Shown piece by piece: positions 24,266 to 34,000 of a stretch of 64,000 nt of DNA; position 1 is the stretch's first letter, and each line of letters begins with the position of its first letter. The position numbers and the translations under genes are program-made. The notes beneath the pieces were generated by a model. That model did not search any database and was not told the DNA's origin. It saw only the letters and a program-made list of their open reading frames with translations. Source of the DNA: Thermosulfurimonas sp. F29 (GTDB taxonomy: Bacteria > Desulfobacterota > Thermodesulfobacteria > Thermodesulfobacteriales > Thermodesulfobacteriaceae); contig NZ_JAIFYA010000002.1 of assembly GCF_019688735.1 (NCBI RefSeq), forward strand, positions 124,001 to 188,000, read 5' to 3'.

Positions 24266-26104
24266 TCAAGTATGCTCCTCCTCGTCCTCCTCCTCCATCT
24301 TGAGAAGCTCTTTAAAGCGTATGTCCATGCCCAGGATGCCCACGATCTCCTCGTATCTGTCCCGGATGGGGGCCGAGACGGTCAGACACAGGGCTCCGGT
24401 AACCTTCGAGGAATAAAAGTCCGACACATACACCCGCCCGGTCTTAAAGGGTTCCAGGAACCAGGGCCGATCCGAATAGTCCTCGTCTTTGAGGAGGTGC
24501 TCGTAGCGTCCCCGATCCTCCACATGGGTTATGAGGGGGGTGATGCGTCGCCCCTCGCTGTTCACCACATAGATGAACTGAATGTAGGGATGTTCCTCCA
24601 GGAACTCCCGCAGGACCGGAACGATTTTCTCCGGATCCATGGAACGGATCTCGGAGCGTTCGGCAAGCTCCTCGGCGAGACTGGTGAGAAGCTTCTCAGC
24701 CCGGGCCTTCATGCGATCCAGGTCGGAGACGAAGAGTTCCGGAATGTACTTGCGCACCAACTGCATCATCTCTTCGTTGGAGATGGAGGTGATGCGCCCG
24801 GCCTCGTACTGCTTGATGATGTGCTTGTAAATCTTGGCCACTCCGGGATGACGCTTGTCGATCTGTTTGTCTCCCTTCAGGTGAAAGTGGGTATTGATCC
24901 AGTAGGCGATACCGGCGGTGCCGCTCTTGTCGGTGATGATGATCCCGACGGGACGGTTGAGGAGTTTTTTGGTGTCGAAGGGATTGTAAATCTCTTCGTT
25001 CTTGAGGAGACCGTCGATGTGGATGCCGGCCCGGGTGGCGTTGAATTCCGAGCCCACGAAGGGCTGGTTGGCCGGAATCTTCTCGCCCAGCACCTCCCGA
25101 TAGTAGTCGGCGATCTCGGTAATTACCCGGGTATCCACTCCGTTGTGAGTCCCGCGCAGGGATATGTACTCGAAGATCATGGCCTCGAGCGGGGTGTTTC
25201 CCGTGCGCTCTCCGAATCCCAGGAGGGCGCAGTTGACCGCCGCGCAACCGTAAAGCCAGGCCGCGGTGGCGTTGATGACCACCTTGTAAAAGTCGTTGTG
25301 CCCGTGCCACTCCAGAAGCTCCCCCGGCACCCCGGCCTCCTCGATGAGGACCCGCACCAGCTTGGGCACGCTCCGGGGAAGAGCCGCCTCGGGAAAGGGA
25401 ACCCCCAGCCCCAGGGTGTCACACAGCCGGATCTTGACATCTATTCCGGATTCCTCCCGGAGCTTCATGAGTTCTATGGCAAAGGGCACCACGAATCCGT
25501 AAATGTCCGCCCGGGTGACATCCTCGAAATGACACCGGGGCACGATCCCCAGCGAGAGGGCCTCCTTAACGATGGCCAGATACCCCTCCAGCGCCTCCCG
25601 GCGGGTCTTCCCTAGCTTGAGGAAGATGTGGTAGTCGGAACAGGAGGTAAGGATACCGGTCTCCCTGAGCCCCATTTCCTTTACCAGCTTGAGGTCCTCG
25701 GTCCTGGCCCGGATCCAGCCGGTGACCTCCGGATAGCGGTATCCCAGAGCCAGACACCTCTCCACGGCCTCGCGATCCTTCTGGGTATAGAGGAAGAACT
25801 CGCTCTGCCGCACCACCCCGTTCGGCCCTCCCAGCCGGTGCATGAGCTTGTAGAGATCCACGATCTGTTCCACGGTATAGGGGGGACGAGCCTGCTGACC
25901 GTCGCGGAAGGTGGTGTCGGTTATCCAGATGTCCCGGGCCGGATTCGGGGGGACATAGCGATGATCGAACTCGATGTAGGGCACATCCGTGTAGGGGAAG
26001 ATCTCCTTCATGAGATTGGGTTCGGGGACATCCTTCAGTTCCGGCTGCCAGAACTTGGTGTGCACATGCTCGAGAAGCCTCTTGTCCGGATTCCACCTGG
26101 GCAT
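24266..26104 (-). CDS. Re-citrate synthase-like HMGL enzyme with C-terminal Cache-like domain
   Basis: A 612-residue protein. Residues about 40-400 form an HMGL/LeuA-type TIM barrel: WITDTTFRDGQQARPPYT, CHFEDVTRADIYGFVVPFA, the metal HxH in LEWHGHNDFYK and GFGERTGNTPLEAM. This resembles Re-citrate synthase of clostridia and sulfate reducers rather than isopropylmalate synthase, and aconitase is in the same window. The C-terminal 140 residues (from about 470) look like a PAS/Cache-type sensor domain: LEEHPYIQFIYVVNSEGRRI, DEDYSDRPWF and SAPIRDRYEEIVGILGMDI. The ATG at 26104 has AAGGAGGTC upstream. Product assignment is by family resemblance. Confidence 0.75.
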   Translation of the reverse strand: MPRWNPDKRLLEHVHTKFWQPELKDVPEPNLMKEIFPYTDVPYIEFDHRYVPPNPARDIWITDTTFRDGQQARPPYTVEQIVDLYKLMHRLGGPNGVVRQSEFFLYTQKDREAVERCLALGYRYPEVTGWIRARTEDLKLVKEMGLRETGILTSCSDYHIFLKLGKTRREALEGYLAIVKEALSLGIVPRCHFEDVTRADIYGFVVPFAIELMKLREESGIDVKIRLCDTLGLGVPFPEAALPRSVPKLVRVLIEEAGVPGELLEWHGHNDFYKVVINATAAWLYGCAAVNCALLGFGERTGNTPLEAMIFEYISLRGTHNGVDTRVITEIADYYREVLGEKIPANQPFVGSEFNATRAGIHIDGLLKNEEIYNPFDTKKLLNRPVGIIITDKSGTAGIAYWINTHFHLKGDKQIDKRHPGVAKIYKHIIKQYEAGRITSISNEEMMQLVRKYIPELFVSDLDRMKARAEKLLTSLAEELAERSEIRSMDPEKIVPVLREFLEEHPYIQFIYVVNSEGRRITPLITHVEDRGRYEHLLKDEDYSDRPWFLEPFKTGRVYVSDFYSSKVTGALCLTVSAPIRDRYEEIVGILGMDIRFKELLKMEEEDEEEHT

Positions 26105-26150
26105 GACCGACCTCCTTCTTGCCTGAAAATGCCTCTCCCACCATAACACA

Positions 26151-26174
26151 GAAAACCCGATCCGACGACCGGGT
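26151..26174 (-). terminator. Intrinsic terminator after the transglycosylase operon
   Basis: On the minus strand ACCCGGTC-GTCG-GATCGGGT forms an 8-bp stem with one G-T pair, followed by TTTTCTGT. It lies just downstream of the gene ending at 26196, between it and the Re-citrate synthase gene. Confidence 0.6.
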
Positions 26175-26195
26175 CCGAGAAGGGCGGGCGAGGAC

Positions 26196-26756
26196 TCATC
26201 GGGAAAAACCGCGAAGACGATACAGACGGTAGTAACGAAGGACCGCCTGCACATACCTCCGGGTTTCGGGGTATGGGGGGAGGCCGCGGAAGCGTCGCAC
26301 CGCATCGGGGCCGGCGTGATAGGCGGCCAGGGCCAGCCTGAGATCGCCGAATTCCCGGAGAAGGCGCTTTAGAAACCGGGCGGCCCCGTAGAGGTTGTCG
26401 CGGGGGTTGAAGGGATCCCGCACCCGCATCAGCCGGGCGGTCTCGGGAAGAAGCTGCATGAGACCTAGGGCCCCCTTGGGGGACACGGCCCTGGGATTGA
26501 AGCCGGATTCCACCCGGGCCACGGCCTTAAGAAGCGCCGCGTCCACCCCCTCCCTCCGGGCCACCTCCTCGAAAAGAGATTCCAGGGGGCCCGAAGGGCT
26601 TCGGCGAGGCGTGCGAAGGTAAAGACGCCACCCCCGCCCCAGGGGCACATTGGTGAAGTGGACCCTTCCCTCGGAATCCACATAACGGTAAATGTCCGCC
26701 CGGGCCCAGGAGGCCACCCCCAGAACTAGGAGGACTGCAAGAATCGCTCGCGACAT
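26196..26756 (-). CDS. Lytic transglycosylase with DUF4124-like N-terminus
   Basis: A 186-residue exported murein lytic transglycosylase. A signal peptide (about 1-20, ends SWARA) precedes a DUF4124-like segment IYRYVDSEGRVHFTNVP and an SLT domain. The catalytic glutamate is in LKAVARVESGFNPRAVSP, with GALGLMQLLPETA and NLYGAARFLKRLL following. ALAAYHAGPDAVRR completes the family pattern. It cleaves peptidoglycan glycan strands in the periplasm. The ATG at 26756 overlaps the upstream gene by 31 bases. Confidence 0.9.
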   Translation of the reverse strand: MSRAILAVLLVLGVASWARADIYRYVDSEGRVHFTNVPLGRGWRLYLRTPRRSPSGPLESLFEEVARREGVDAALLKAVARVESGFNPRAVSPKGALGLMQLLPETARLMRVRDPFNPRDNLYGAARFLKRLLREFGDLRLALAAYHAGPDAVRRFRGLPPYPETRRYVQAVLRYYRLYRLRGFSR

Positions 26757-26983
26757 TTTTCGCTGCAAAAATAGTAGGTTTCCCCCTCCTTTTTGAGTTT
26801 ATAAGCCGTGCTCTTGGGACAGTAAACCCCGCAAACCGGATCCCTCACCAGTTCGTCGGAAAGCGGCGTCCTCTTCCTCTCCCGTCCTTCCCCGTGGAAA
26901 AGGGCCTTAAGATCCTCCACCAGGCCCCGCACGGACCACAGCACCAGCAGGACAAGTATCAGAAGAAGAATGAGCCGGATCAT
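26726..26983 (-). CDS. Small membrane protein with YHS/TRASH-like metal-binding motif (PP0621 type)
   Basis: An 85-residue protein. One membrane segment covers about residues 2-18, and the C-terminus carries DPVCGVYCPKSTAYKL and YYFCSEKCRERFL. These match the YHS/TRASH pattern of PP0621-like proteins, with four cysteines able to bind a metal. Role unknown; metal sensing or trafficking is plausible. The start at 26983 follows the folK stop by about 10 bases; a longer reading would run into folK. Confidence 0.75.
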   Translation of the reverse strand: MIRLILLLILVLLVLWSVRGLVEDLKALFHGEGRERKRTPLSDELVRDPVCGVYCPKSTAYKLKKEGETYYFCSEKCRERFLQSS

Positions 26984-26993
26984 CCCTGTTACT

Positions 26994-27515
26994 TTACTTC
27001 CACCTTTCCCTTTTCGGCAAGACACCCGTGAGAGAACCCATCCTGACCACCCTCTCTCTGTTTTCGAGATTCTCCCACAGCTCCCGCACGGTCTTACCGA
27101 AAACGGGATGCCGGAGGTCCGGGGCTATCTCGCAAAGAGGTGCCAGCACGAAGGCCCGCTCGTGCAGGCGGGGGTGGGGCACCTGTACCCACTCTTCCCG
27201 GAGGATCAGATCCCCGTAGAAAAGGAGGTCTATGTCCAGCACCCGGTCTCCGCACTCCCTTCCTCGCCTTCGGCCCAGCCGCAGCTCTATCTCCAGCCCC
27301 CGGCTCACCAGCTCCCAGGCCGAGAGAGAGGTTTCCACGGTCACCACCAGGTTGTAAAACCAGTTCGGTGAGGAAAACCCCACCGGTTCGGTCAGGTAGA
27401 GGGAAGAGACCCTCCCCAGACGGACTCCCGGTGTAGCGGAAAGGTACTCAAGGGCCCGGTGCAGATTTCCGGCCCGATCTCCCAGGTTGGAACCCAGGCC
27501 GAGGTAAGCCCGCAC
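26994..27515 (-). CDS. folK: 2-amino-4-hydroxy-6-hydroxymethyldihydropteridine pyrophosphokinase
   Basis: A 173-residue HPPK, which transfers pyrophosphate from ATP to hydroxymethyl-dihydropterin in folate synthesis. Motifs are YLGLGSNLGDRAGNL at the start, SSLYLTEPVGF, FYNLVVTVET, and the catalytic segment RVLDIDLLFYGDLIL followed by VPHPRLHERAFVLAPL. Length is typical. The start shares a base with the dapL stop. No other folate genes are adjacent. Confidence 0.93.
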   Translation of the reverse strand: MRAYLGLGSNLGDRAGNLHRALEYLSATPGVRLGRVSSLYLTEPVGFSSPNWFYNLVVTVETSLSAWELVSRGLEIELRLGRRRGRECGDRVLDIDLLFYGDLILREEWVQVPHPRLHERAFVLAPLCEIAPDLRHPVFGKTVRELWENLENRERVVRMGSLTGVLPKRERWK

Positions 27516-28678
27516 TAAAGGTTTAAGGCCGCCAGGCGTCCCAGAGCCTCCTCGAGGCGATCCTTCCCCACCGTGAGCGCAATACGGAAAAAGCCCTCCC
27601 CCGGCTCTCCGAAGCCGTTTCCGGGGGTAACCACGATCCCGGCCTCTTTGATCAGGCGGGCACAGAACTCCGCCGAGGTGTATCCCTCGGGCACCCTGAC
27701 CCAGAGGTAAAAGGTGGCCTTCGGTGGATAGACCTCGAAGCCGAGTTTTTGCAGGCCCTCAAGCATCACCCGTCGCCGCTCGTCGAAGATGCGCCGGTGC
27801 TCGGCCACACAGTCCTGCGGGCCGGTGAGGGCCGCAATGCCGGCCTCCTGTACGGCCTGGAAGCATCCGGAGTCCACATTGTTCTTGACGGTCACGAGCC
27901 CCTTCACCAGCTCGGCCCCTCCCACGGCAAAACCGATCCGCCAGCCGGTCATGCAGTAGGTCTTGGAAAGGCTGTGAAACTCGATGGCCACCTCCTTGGC
28001 CCCCGGCACCTCCAGGATACTGGGCGGCACATACCCGTCGTAGTAAAGCTCGCTGTAAGCCGCGTCGTGGGCCACGATGAGCCGGTGCTCCCGGGCAAAG
28101 GCCACCACCTCCGCGAACCACTCCCGGGTAACCACCGCGGTGGTGGGATTGTTGGGGTAATTGATCCAGAGGATCCTGGCCCGGGAGAGAACCTCCCCGG
28201 GAATGGCCGAAAGATCGGGTTTGAAGTCGTTTTCCGCGGTAAGCGGAAGATAGTAGGTCTCTCCCCCGGCAAAAAGAGTTCCGATGTGATAGACCGGGTA
28301 GGCCGGCGTGGGCACCAGGACCACATCCCCGGGATTCACGAAGGCCAGGGGGAAGTGGGCAATGGCCTCCTTGGACCCGATCAGGGTCACCACCTCGGTG
28401 GCGGGGTCGAGCTCCACCCCGAAACGATTCCTGAACCACTCGACCACCGCCTCCCGAAAGGCCATCATCCCCACGCTTGAGGGGTAGTGGTGATTCTCCG
28501 GTTTTTCCAGGGCCCGTTTTCCGGCCTTAACGATGTGGGGAGGGGTGGGAAGATCCGGATCCCCCACACCGAGATCGATCACATCCATACCTTTGGCCCT
28601 GGCCTCGGCCTTTAGCCGGTCAAGCTCCACGAAAAGGTAAGGGGGAAGCTTCCTTAGACGCTCCGAAAACTCGAACAC
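27515..28678 (-). CDS. dapL: LL-diaminopimelate aminotransferase
   Basis: A 387-residue class I/II aminotransferase. The PLP lysine is in EFHSLSKTYCMTGWRIGFA near residue 240. NYPNNPTTAV and DAAYSELYYDG are typical, as is the N-terminal VIDLGVGDPDLPTPPHIV. It best fits DapL, which makes LL-diaminopimelate directly from tetrahydrodipicolinate for lysine and peptidoglycan. A general aspartate-type aminotransferase is the alternative. GTG 28678 was chosen for its GGAGAAGGAGGAGG ribosome site and for leaving the upstream gene intact. Confidence 0.85.
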   Translation of the reverse strand: MFEFSERLRKLPPYLFVELDRLKAEARAKGMDVIDLGVGDPDLPTPPHIVKAGKRALEKPENHHYPSSVGMMAFREAVVEWFRNRFGVELDPATEVVTLIGSKEAIAHFPLAFVNPGDVVLVPTPAYPVYHIGTLFAGGETYYLPLTAENDFKPDLSAIPGEVLSRARILWINYPNNPTTAVVTREWFAEVVAFAREHRLIVAHDAAYSELYYDGYVPPSILEVPGAKEVAIEFHSLSKTYCMTGWRIGFAVGGAELVKGLVTVKNNVDSGCFQAVQEAGIAALTGPQDCVAEHRRIFDERRRVMLEGLQKLGFEVYPPKATFYLWVRVPEGYTSAEFCARLIKEAGIVVTPGNGFGEPGEGFFRIALTVGKDRLEEALGRLAALNL

Positions 28679-28698
28679 CGCCTCCTCCTTCTCCTTAC

Positions 28699-29376
28699 TT
28701 AAACGGCGATTACCTCCAGGGCCCGGGACTCCTGCAGGGCCCTTTCGGTAATCCTCTCCCCGATAACCACCGGCAACACCGGACACTCCATGATCCGTCT
28801 CAGGACTTCGGCCCGTCGGGCGGCCCGTTTCACATCCTCCACATCCACCGTAAGAGAAACCTCCGCCGCAAGACAGGCCTCCTTTTTTGATTCCTTGAGT
28901 TTGCCTCTTACCAGGACATCCAGACGCAGGACCTCCAGACGCTCCTCCTCCGTAATGCGTCCCACTTCGAAGGCCTCATCCACCAGTTCGGCAAGGTCCT
29001 CGGCCGGGATCACCCGACAGCGGAGAAGCACCCTCCCGAAGTAAGAAGGGGCCTTCTCCCGCACCTTGCGCTCGAAGTTGTCTCCCTTGAGCATGGCCAC
29101 ATCCCTTTTGAGCTGCTCTACATCTTTCTTGAGTTGCTCTACATCTTTCTTGAGCTGTTCCACATCCCGCTCAATGCGGGACAGGCGGACCTCCTGAGCC
29201 CCCACGCGTCTTTCCAGTTCCGGATACCGGTGTCTCAGAAATTCCTCGAATTTGCGGGGAAGCTCCAAGAGGTCCGCCGTAAGAATCACGGAACGCAATT
29301 CCTCCAGCCACTCCGGGCGGCTCCGGAGCACCCGCAGAAGGTCACTGAAGGTGCGGATCTCCGGACTATCGTTCAC
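28699..29376 (-). CDS. Coiled-coil protein with PD-(D/E)XK-like C-terminus
   Basis: A 225-residue protein. The N-terminal helical domain (1-55) is followed by a short heptad coil with repeats RDVEQLKKDVEQLKKDVEQL (about 68-90). A C-terminal nuclease-like domain has LEVLRLDVLVRGKL and ACLAAEVSLTVDVEDV (candidate D-ExS catalytic pattern) followed by RAARRAEVL. It resembles DUF3782-type proteins found in several copies in thermophiles. A larger relative lies at 55785-56852. It sits between ino1 and dapL, overlapping ino1 by 11 bases. Function unknown. Confidence 0.65.
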   Translation of the reverse strand: MNDSPEIRTFSDLLRVLRSRPEWLEELRSVILTADLLELPRKFEEFLRHRYPELERRVGAQEVRLSRIERDVEQLKKDVEQLKKDVEQLKRDVAMLKGDNFERKVREKAPSYFGRVLLRCRVIPAEDLAELVDEAFEVGRITEEERLEVLRLDVLVRGKLKESKKEACLAAEVSLTVDVEDVKRAARRAEVLRRIMECPVLPVVIGERITERALQESRALEVIAV

Positions 29377-30475
29377 GCTTGCCCTCGATAAACTCTAGGG
29401 TCATCTGACGGGCCTTCCAGTCCGGATACTGCTCCGGAGGGTGTTTCATGGTGTAGGCGGAAATGGAGATAAGCGGCCCGCCGATTCCCCGGTCCTTGGC
29501 CAGTTTCGCACAGCGAATGGCGTCCATGGCCGAACCCGCGGAGTTGGGCGAGTCCTCCACGCTGAGCTTGAGCTCGATGTACATGGGGACCCCGCCGAAG
29601 AGTTCTCCCTCGAGCCGGATGTAGGCGATCTTGTTGTCCTTGAGCCAGGGCACATAGTCCGAGGGACCGATGTGGATGTTTTCGGCCCCGATGTCGTAGG
29701 GGAGAAGACTGGAGACCGCCTCGGTCTTGGAGATCTTTTTGGTCTTCAGGCGTTCCCGGGCGAGCATGTTGAGGAAGTCGGTGTTCCCCCCGAAGTTGAG
29801 CTGATAGGTGCGCTTGATGGGTACCCCGCGATCCACCATGAGCTGAGCCAGGGTCCGATGCACTATGGTGGCCCCCACCTGGCTCTTTATGTCGTCGCCC
29901 ACCGCGGGAATGCCCTCTTTGGCAAAACGCTCGCCCCACTGCCTGTCGGAAACGATGAAGGTGGGCATGGCGTTAACGAAAGCCACCCCCGCTCTGAGAC
30001 AGGCCTCGGCGTAGAAGCGGGCCGCCTCCTCGGACCCCACCGGAACATAGTTTATTAGCACATCCGCTCCGGTGTCCCTGAGCACCGCCACCACATCCTC
30101 CAGATCGTCCTCCTTCTCGTCCGAGAGCACGAAGGTGCGCCCCTCGGGGTAATCCTTCATGTGTCCGGCGCAGCCGTCCAGGGTCTTTCCCCGGCGCACC
30201 CTGACCCCCGTCTTCGGGACATCCGGGTAAAACACCGTGGTGCAGTTAGGAGGAGAGAAGATGGCTTCGGCCACATCCTTGCCCACCTTGCGGGCGTCCA
30301 CATCCCAGGCCGCCACCACCTCCACATCCCAGGGATGATAACCGCCGATCTCCGGAAACATCACCCCCTTGATGGCGTCGAGACCCTTCTCCTTGTAATA
30401 GTAGATTCCCTGAATGAGCGAACTGGCACAGTTTCCGACGCCCACAATGGCAAGCCTGACCTTCTTCTCCGCCAT
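29366..30475 (-). CDS. ino1: Myo-inositol-1-phosphate synthase
   Basis: A 369-residue NAD-dependent inositol-3-phosphate synthase converting glucose 6-phosphate. The Rossmann motif is LAIVGVGNCASSLIQGI. Typical family stretches are ADVLINYVPVGSEEAARFYA, AFVNAMPTFI, VGDDIKSQVGATIVHR, LNFGGNTDFLNM and KLSVEDSPNSAG. In thermophiles it feeds di-myo-inositol-phosphate, a heat-protective solute, or inositol lipids; which applies here is not shown. It is the first gene of the minus-strand run to 26196. Confidence 0.92.
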   Translation of the reverse strand: MAEKKVRLAIVGVGNCASSLIQGIYYYKEKGLDAIKGVMFPEIGGYHPWDVEVVAAWDVDARKVGKDVAEAIFSPPNCTTVFYPDVPKTGVRVRRGKTLDGCAGHMKDYPEGRTFVLSDEKEDDLEDVVAVLRDTGADVLINYVPVGSEEAARFYAEACLRAGVAFVNAMPTFIVSDRQWGERFAKEGIPAVGDDIKSQVGATIVHRTLAQLMVDRGVPIKRTYQLNFGGNTDFLNMLARERLKTKKISKTEAVSSLLPYDIGAENIHIGPSDYVPWLKDNKIAYIRLEGELFGGVPMYIELKLSVEDSPNSAGSAMDAIRCAKLAKDRGIGGPLISISAYTMKHPPEQYPDWKARQMTLEFIEGKRER

Positions 30476-30597
30476 AACCTCCCCTCCTTCTCTGGATTTT
30501 GCTGAAATAAAGCCGAGCTATAGACCCGCCTCAGAGAGGTAGCCCCTCCCGCAAAAAAACGGGCTGCCATAACTATAAGTTTTAAGGTTTTGATGTG

Positions 30598-30620
30598 CAA
30601 GGGGCCGCGCGCCCCCCTTG
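30598..30620. other. Strong inverted repeat in ino1 upstream region
   Basis: CAAGGGG (30598-30604) and CCCCTTG (30614-30620) flank a GC-only 9-base loop between divergent ino1 and the gene at 30654. It could be an RNA hairpin or a protein site. No poly-T follows, so it is not a simple terminator. Confidence 0.4.
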
Positions 30621-30653
30621 TGAAAGAAAACAAACTCTGGTAGGTAAGGAACT

Positions 30654-31061
30654 ATGGATAAAAAAGGGGGGCGGATCGGGTTAGTGCTTCTTCTGTTGGG
30701 GCTCGGGTTAATCCTTCCGGGTCTTTTGAGGGCCTCTTCCCCTCCTTCCCCGGAGAGGGAGGACCTGGCCGGGATTGTAAGGGACAATAATGCTCGATTG
30801 CGTTACCTTACCTCTCAGATCCTCCAAATTCAGGACCAGAACGAGCGCATCCTGGCCCTCGTGCAGACGGAAAACTCCACCCTTAACCCCCTTCTCGAAA
30901 GACGCTTGCGGGAGCTCCAGGTTCAGCTGGAGGAACTGAAGATCCAGGTCCAGATCCTGGGAAAAGCCCTTATCGCTCTGGTAGCGGTGCTGATCCTGGT
31001 AATCATTCTCGTGTTAGTCCGCTCCCGTCGGCCGCCCCGACCGGGTTCCATACGCATCTAA
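30654..31061 (+). CDS. Exported coiled-coil protein with C-terminal membrane helix
   Basis: A 135-residue protein: an N-terminal signal-like hydrophobic segment (about 7-26), a central coiled coil (about 40-95, with VQLEELKIQVQILGK) and a C-terminal membrane helix (about 98-118, LIALVAVLILVIILVLV) ending in a basic tail. The middle should lie outside the cytoplasm. No family recognised. The stop overlaps the convergent smc stop by 4 bases. Confidence 0.6.
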   Translation: MDKKGGRIGLVLLLLGLGLILPGLLRASSPPSPEREDLAGIVRDNNARLRYLTSQILQIQDQNERILALVQTENSTLNPLLERRLRELQVQLEELKIQVQILGKALIALVAVLILVIILVLVRSRRPPRPGSIRI

Positions 31062-34000
31062 TCCAGCCTCACGCTCACCACCTTCGAGACCCCTCGCTCT
31101 TCCATGGTTACCCCGAAAAGGGCGTCGGCGATTTCCATGACCCGGGGATTGTGCGTCACCAGAATGACCTGGGAGTGTTCCCTGAGCTTTTTCAGAAGTT
31201 CGTTGAAACGCAGGGTGTTGGCCTCGTCGAGCGGAGCATCTACCTCGTCCAGGATGCAGAAGGGTCCGGGTTTGACCAGGTAAAAGGCAAATAGAACGGC
31301 CAGGGCGCAGAGGGCCTTCTCGCCCCCGGAAAGCATGGTCAGGTGTTTCACGGGTTTGCCGGGGAGTTTAACCCTCAGGTCAAGCCCGGCGGAAAGGGGG
31401 TCCTCGCTTTCGGTAAAGTAAAGTTCCGCTCGCCCTCCCTCAAACAGAAGGGGAAACACCTCGGCGAGTTTGCGATTGGCCTCGGCCAGGGCCTCCCGTA
31501 GTCTCTTTCGGCTTTCCTCATCCAGGCGTTTAAGGGCCTTCTCCAGATCCTCTGCCGCGGAAAGAAGCTCACTCCGTCGGGAGGAAAGAAACTCCAGGCG
31601 TTCACGGGCCTCCTTTAATTCCTCCGCCGCGGCCAGATTCACCGGAGGGAACTCCGCGAGACGCTCCCTTAAGCGAACCATTTCCTCCTCCACGGAGGAT
31701 AGATCCTGCCTCACCGGTCGCGTTTCTTCGAGGAAGGATTCGATTTCCGTGTCCTGGTGTTCCCGGGCCTCCCTGCGCAGGTGCTCCAGCGTCATTTCCG
31801 CTTCCACCCGATCCAGTTCCAGCCTGTGGCGTTTCTCCTGGAGCCTGCCGAGCTCCCTCTCCAGGTTCTTCTCCTCGGCCTCGAGCTCGGCAACTCGAGC
31901 CTCCGCCTCCCGCAGGGCTTCCCGGATCTCCAGCCATTCCTTTTCCACCCTCTCCATCTCTTCTTCCAACCGGCTCCGATTCTCCCTTTCGTTGCGCAAC
32001 ATGTTTCGCACGAAGTTCAGTTCCTCGGAAAGGAGGGACTCCTGTTGAAGGGCATTCCTGCGACGCCCCTCCACCTTCCGTTTTTCTCCCTCAAGCTCGT
32101 TCCGGCGACGCCTCAAGGCCTCAAGCCTTCCCGCAAGCTCGGAAACCCGGGCCTCCCTTTCCCGAAAGGCCCTCTCCAGCTCCCTTCCGCTTCGTTTCAA
32201 CTCCTCCCACCGCTGACGAACCTTCCTCCCCTCCCCCTCCATCCTCGCCAGCTCCCTTTCGAGGATCGCTCTCTCCTCCTCAAGGGCCTTCTTTTCCGCC
32301 ACACTGATCTCGCGCTGTTCCTCAAGCTCCCTTCTCTCCCGGTCAAGAAGGGCCTCTTCCTGGGAGAGTCTTTCGCCCTCCCGTCTCAGATTCTCGACCT
32401 CCCCGGCCAGGGCCTTTCGCTCCCTTTCCAGGGTATCCCTTTTTCCGGCCAGGATCCCGGCATACTCCCGCAGGTCTTGAAGCGCTCTTTCCAGCTCGGC
32501 CTTTTTCTTCCCCAATCCTTTCCTTTCCTCCTCGAGCTCCCCGAGCCGAACCGCAATCTCCCGGAGTCGTTTCCGAAGGGCCAGCAATCCGCTTTCCCCG
32601 GCCTCGACCTTGATCAGAAATCCGGGGGGCTCGAATAGGACCTTCTCCCTTCGGAAAAAAGCCCTCTTTACGGGCCTTTCCGCGGTAAGGCTTTTCAGCT
32701 CCTCCCTGGTGTCCAGGTCCTCCAGCTGGGCCCGCAGGATCTCGAGTTCCTCCCCCGGAGCCACAAAAACCCCTCGCACCCCCTCCCTGGGCAGGAGATC
32801 CTCCAGCGCTTTCGTGTCCCTGATCACGGGATAGGTGAGTTTTTCACCGAGCAGGGCTTCCGCGGCGGGAATCCGTTCCGGGGGTATCTCCAGCACCTCG
32901 GCCAGAAGCCGAAGCCCTTCTCCGGAGTCTCTGAGCCGCCTGAGCTCCGGGGGGAGAGCCCCGCGAATTACCCGTTCCAGCCCCTCCTTTTCCCTCAAAA
33001 GGGCCCTTTCTTCCCCCGCGATGTCCCTAAGTCTCTCCTCCAGGACCTTTACCTCGGCCCGGAGCCCCTCCTCCTTTTTGCGCGTGGCCTCCTCCTCTTC
33101 CCCGACCTTCCGCCGTTTTTCCTCCACGAGCTCCAGCCTCTCCTCCAGCTCTTTTCGTCTTCGGGAGAGTTCCATCCGACGGGAAGAAAGTTCGGCTCTC
33201 GTTTTCACTATACGGTTTTCGCGATCGAGAATCCTCTCCAGTTCCTTTTCCAGCTTCTGAAGGAGACGGTCCGCATTGCGGAGTCGCTCTTTAAGGGATA
33301 CCTCCTCTTCCCCCCTCTTCCGCACCTCCCTTTCCAGGTCTCCCATAGCCTTCCGGTGCTCCAGATAACGCTTTTCCAGCTCGCGAAAGGCCTCTTTTTC
33401 CCGGGCCAGAAGTTCCTCCCCCGAGGCGATCTCCTCCTCGAGCCGGCGTCTTTCCTCCTCCAGGCGTTCCAGCTCCTCGGAAAGGGCCTCGGCCCGGGTG
33501 CGCTCCCTCTCCAGACGCTTACCTATTTCTGCCTCTTCCCGATAAAGCCTGCGCAGTTTTTCGATCCTCTCGCGAAGCTCGGCCTTGAGGCTGTGAAGGG
33601 TTTCCTCTTTTTCCCTGCTTATTCGTTTTAGAGTGCGTGCCCTCCTCAGGGCCTCCTCGTAAAGGGGAATCAGGTGCTCCCTTCGTTTTTCAAGCTCACT
33701 CCGGGCTTCCTCAAGACGCTCCAGGGCTTTTTCGGCCTTCTCCCTTTCCCGCAGGGCTTTGAGATAAAGAATGGCCAGCCTGGTCAGGGAAAGCCGACGC
33801 AACTTTTCCCTGAGACGCAAAAATTCTTCGGCCAGCCGGGCCTGTTCCTCGAGGTGTCGCACCCGATCCCTTATTTCCGCGAGAAGATCCTCTACCCGGG
33901 CCAGGTTTTCCCTGGTGCGGGCCAGGTTGCGGCGGGTCTCCTCCCGGTTAAAGCGATAGCGCGAGATGCCGGCCAGCTCTTCCAGAAAGAATCTCCTTTC

